Below the pieces are notes generated by a model, which saw only the letters and a list, made by a program, of their open reading frames with translations, did no database searches and was not told where the DNA came from. Positions 62,693-64,000 of a stretch of 64,000 nt of DNA are shown piece by piece. This stretch comes from Phytoseiulus persimilis (lineage: Eukaryota; Arthropoda; Arachnida; Mesostigmata; Phytoseiidae): contig CM075103.1 in assembly GCA_037576195.1 (NCBI GenBank), positions 9,300,001 to 9,364,000 on the forward strand, in the 5' to 3' direction. The translations under genes and the position numbers were made by a program. Position 1 is the first letter of the stretch, and the number at the start of each line of letters is the position of its first letter.

Positions 62693-64000
62693 AACGTCAT
62701 TGATGATTGGCTCCGCTTTCACTCAGCAGGTTTGAAGCCGTCGCGAATCGAGCACTTCGGCCTCGTTGTTGTGATAAAATCAACATGAGCTTCGTCGATG
62801 AAGCCGAGAAATTTTCCATTTTCGTACCCAGTCGAGGTCCGGGTCCCGAATCAACGATTTCGTTCAAATCGATGAACGTAGGGAGCAGGGGATTTTTCTC
62901 TTCTGACCAGCTGCGAACAAAAAGAGATGGGGCATGCTCTTATCGGAATGGACCAATATTAACGCTAGAAGACACCGATCCAATGACTAGGGTTAACAGC
63001 GGCCTCCTATTCGAAACACCCGAAATGCCGCGATCACCGCGAGAGCTAACAAGCCGCCGATGTCCGCATTCCACACCCAAACCGAAGGGTTGTCATCACT
63101 CTTGAGGCTCGAGCGGTCACTTTCTGCTGAGAGCCAGCCCGATCTTGGATCCGGACTTGAAAGGATCCAGGAAGAGCGGCGTCAGGACGTTCAGTGGTTA
63201 CGTCGTCTCCGAATGATTTTTCCACCCCGCGAGCCGGTCTGGGTGCACCGTACACATCGATTCTGATTGGCATTGTGCTTTTCGAAAGTTGCGATTATCT
63301 GAGAATACTGAAACAATTTACCGTCGTTTTCCAACGCAAAATTTCCCGTCGAACGTCGGTCAAGAACGGCGACGCTTTGTTGTTGGCAAGAGACACAACA
63401 AGCCGGACGGCAAACAATTAGTTTTGACAAACGGTGTTCGGGACTCAATCCGAAATCTACAGCACTCGCAGCAGCGGCGGCAGCAAAGGGATGACAGCCA
63501 TCGGCCTCTCCTCGAAATCTCCTGCTGGACGTTCGTAAAAACGGTCATTCATAAGACGAGAGAACCATTGACATCCAGAACCCTCGCCGCGTCGGAAGAG
63601 AAATAGGTTCGTCGTACGATCGGAGCTGCGGACAACCGAGCGAACCCTTGAACGGAAAGTCAAACGGGAAAAATCGGAGCACCTCCCTCCTCGCTTCCAG
63701 GGCACGTCCGAGGAGGAGAAGAGTTGCTCTACGTGCGAGTCACAGTCAAACGGAACGCAAGCCGGAGCAACGCTCTCCCATTCTTAAATAAGTAATTCAA
63801 TTACGGAAGCCAGGCATGGATCAAACCAATGAAGAAGAGAACAAAATAAGCATCCGTACGTTGCCTCACGCTGGAGATAATTCATCCTTACACAGCAAGG
63901 AGAGCTGCTTCGCCCAGGGCCAAGATATACTGATTGGCAATTTGAAGCGCAAAGAGCTTTTCCACTAAACGACGCCACACGAGTGTCCTTTTGCTTTATT
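62693..64000. other. HAAO 3' flank, no further gene supported
   Basis: No AATAAA close to the HAAO stop was noticed. The window ends in TTTATT (63995-64000), which would be a minus-strand poly(A) signal for a gene lying to the right of the window. Overlapping frames in between are unsupported. Confidence 0.4.

Overview
The window looks like nuclear DNA of a compact invertebrate genome, most likely an arthropod. Genes are split by GT-AG introns, some very short (47-111 nt) and some of 1-3 kb. CpG is not depleted, base composition is near balanced, and there are no operons, ribosome binding sites or long continuous gene arrays. A mite or other chelicerate would fit, but nothing here fixes the species. 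No virus, transposon coding region, rRNA, tRNA or CRISPR array was recognised.

Four genes are firm because their proteins can be recognised and, where spliced, their exon phases join correctly. From left to right: YEATS2 (minus, 22143-24059), a histone-acyl reader of the ATAC acetyltransferase complex; POLG2 (minus, 34251-35078), the mitochondrial DNA polymerase accessory subunit; cyclin D (plus, five coding exons over 37410-47113), the G1/S regulator; and HAAO (plus, five exons over 60920-62692), 3-hydroxyanthranilate 3,4-dioxygenase of the kynurenine-to-NAD pathway. They are independent housekeeping or regulatory genes (chromatin, mtDNA replication, cell cycle, NAD synthesis) and do not form a functional cluster.

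Between them are weaker candidates. The best are a two-exon, 67-residue gene with its own TATA box, divergent from POLG2 (35617-35916), and a three-exon, phase-consistent small gene at the left (1480-2539). Weaker still are a pair of exons at 8464-8924, an exon at 17496-17611, a ZAD-like CxxC...CxxC reading frame at 56110-56445, a terminal exon at 54470-54779, and a reading-frame tail cut by the left edge (1-194).

The remaining DNA (about 3-22 kb, 24-34 kb, 47-60 kb and 62.7-64 kb, plus the cyclin D introns) holds simple repeats (GGCA, GCC, CT, GA, poly-T) and many overlapping open frames on both strands. I could not tell which of these are coding, because the sequence is poor in stop codons in all frames. 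The most unusual non-coding signal is a 25-bp dyad-symmetric element present twice, identical and in opposite orientations, at 1828 and 28193, with a degenerate third copy near 54231.
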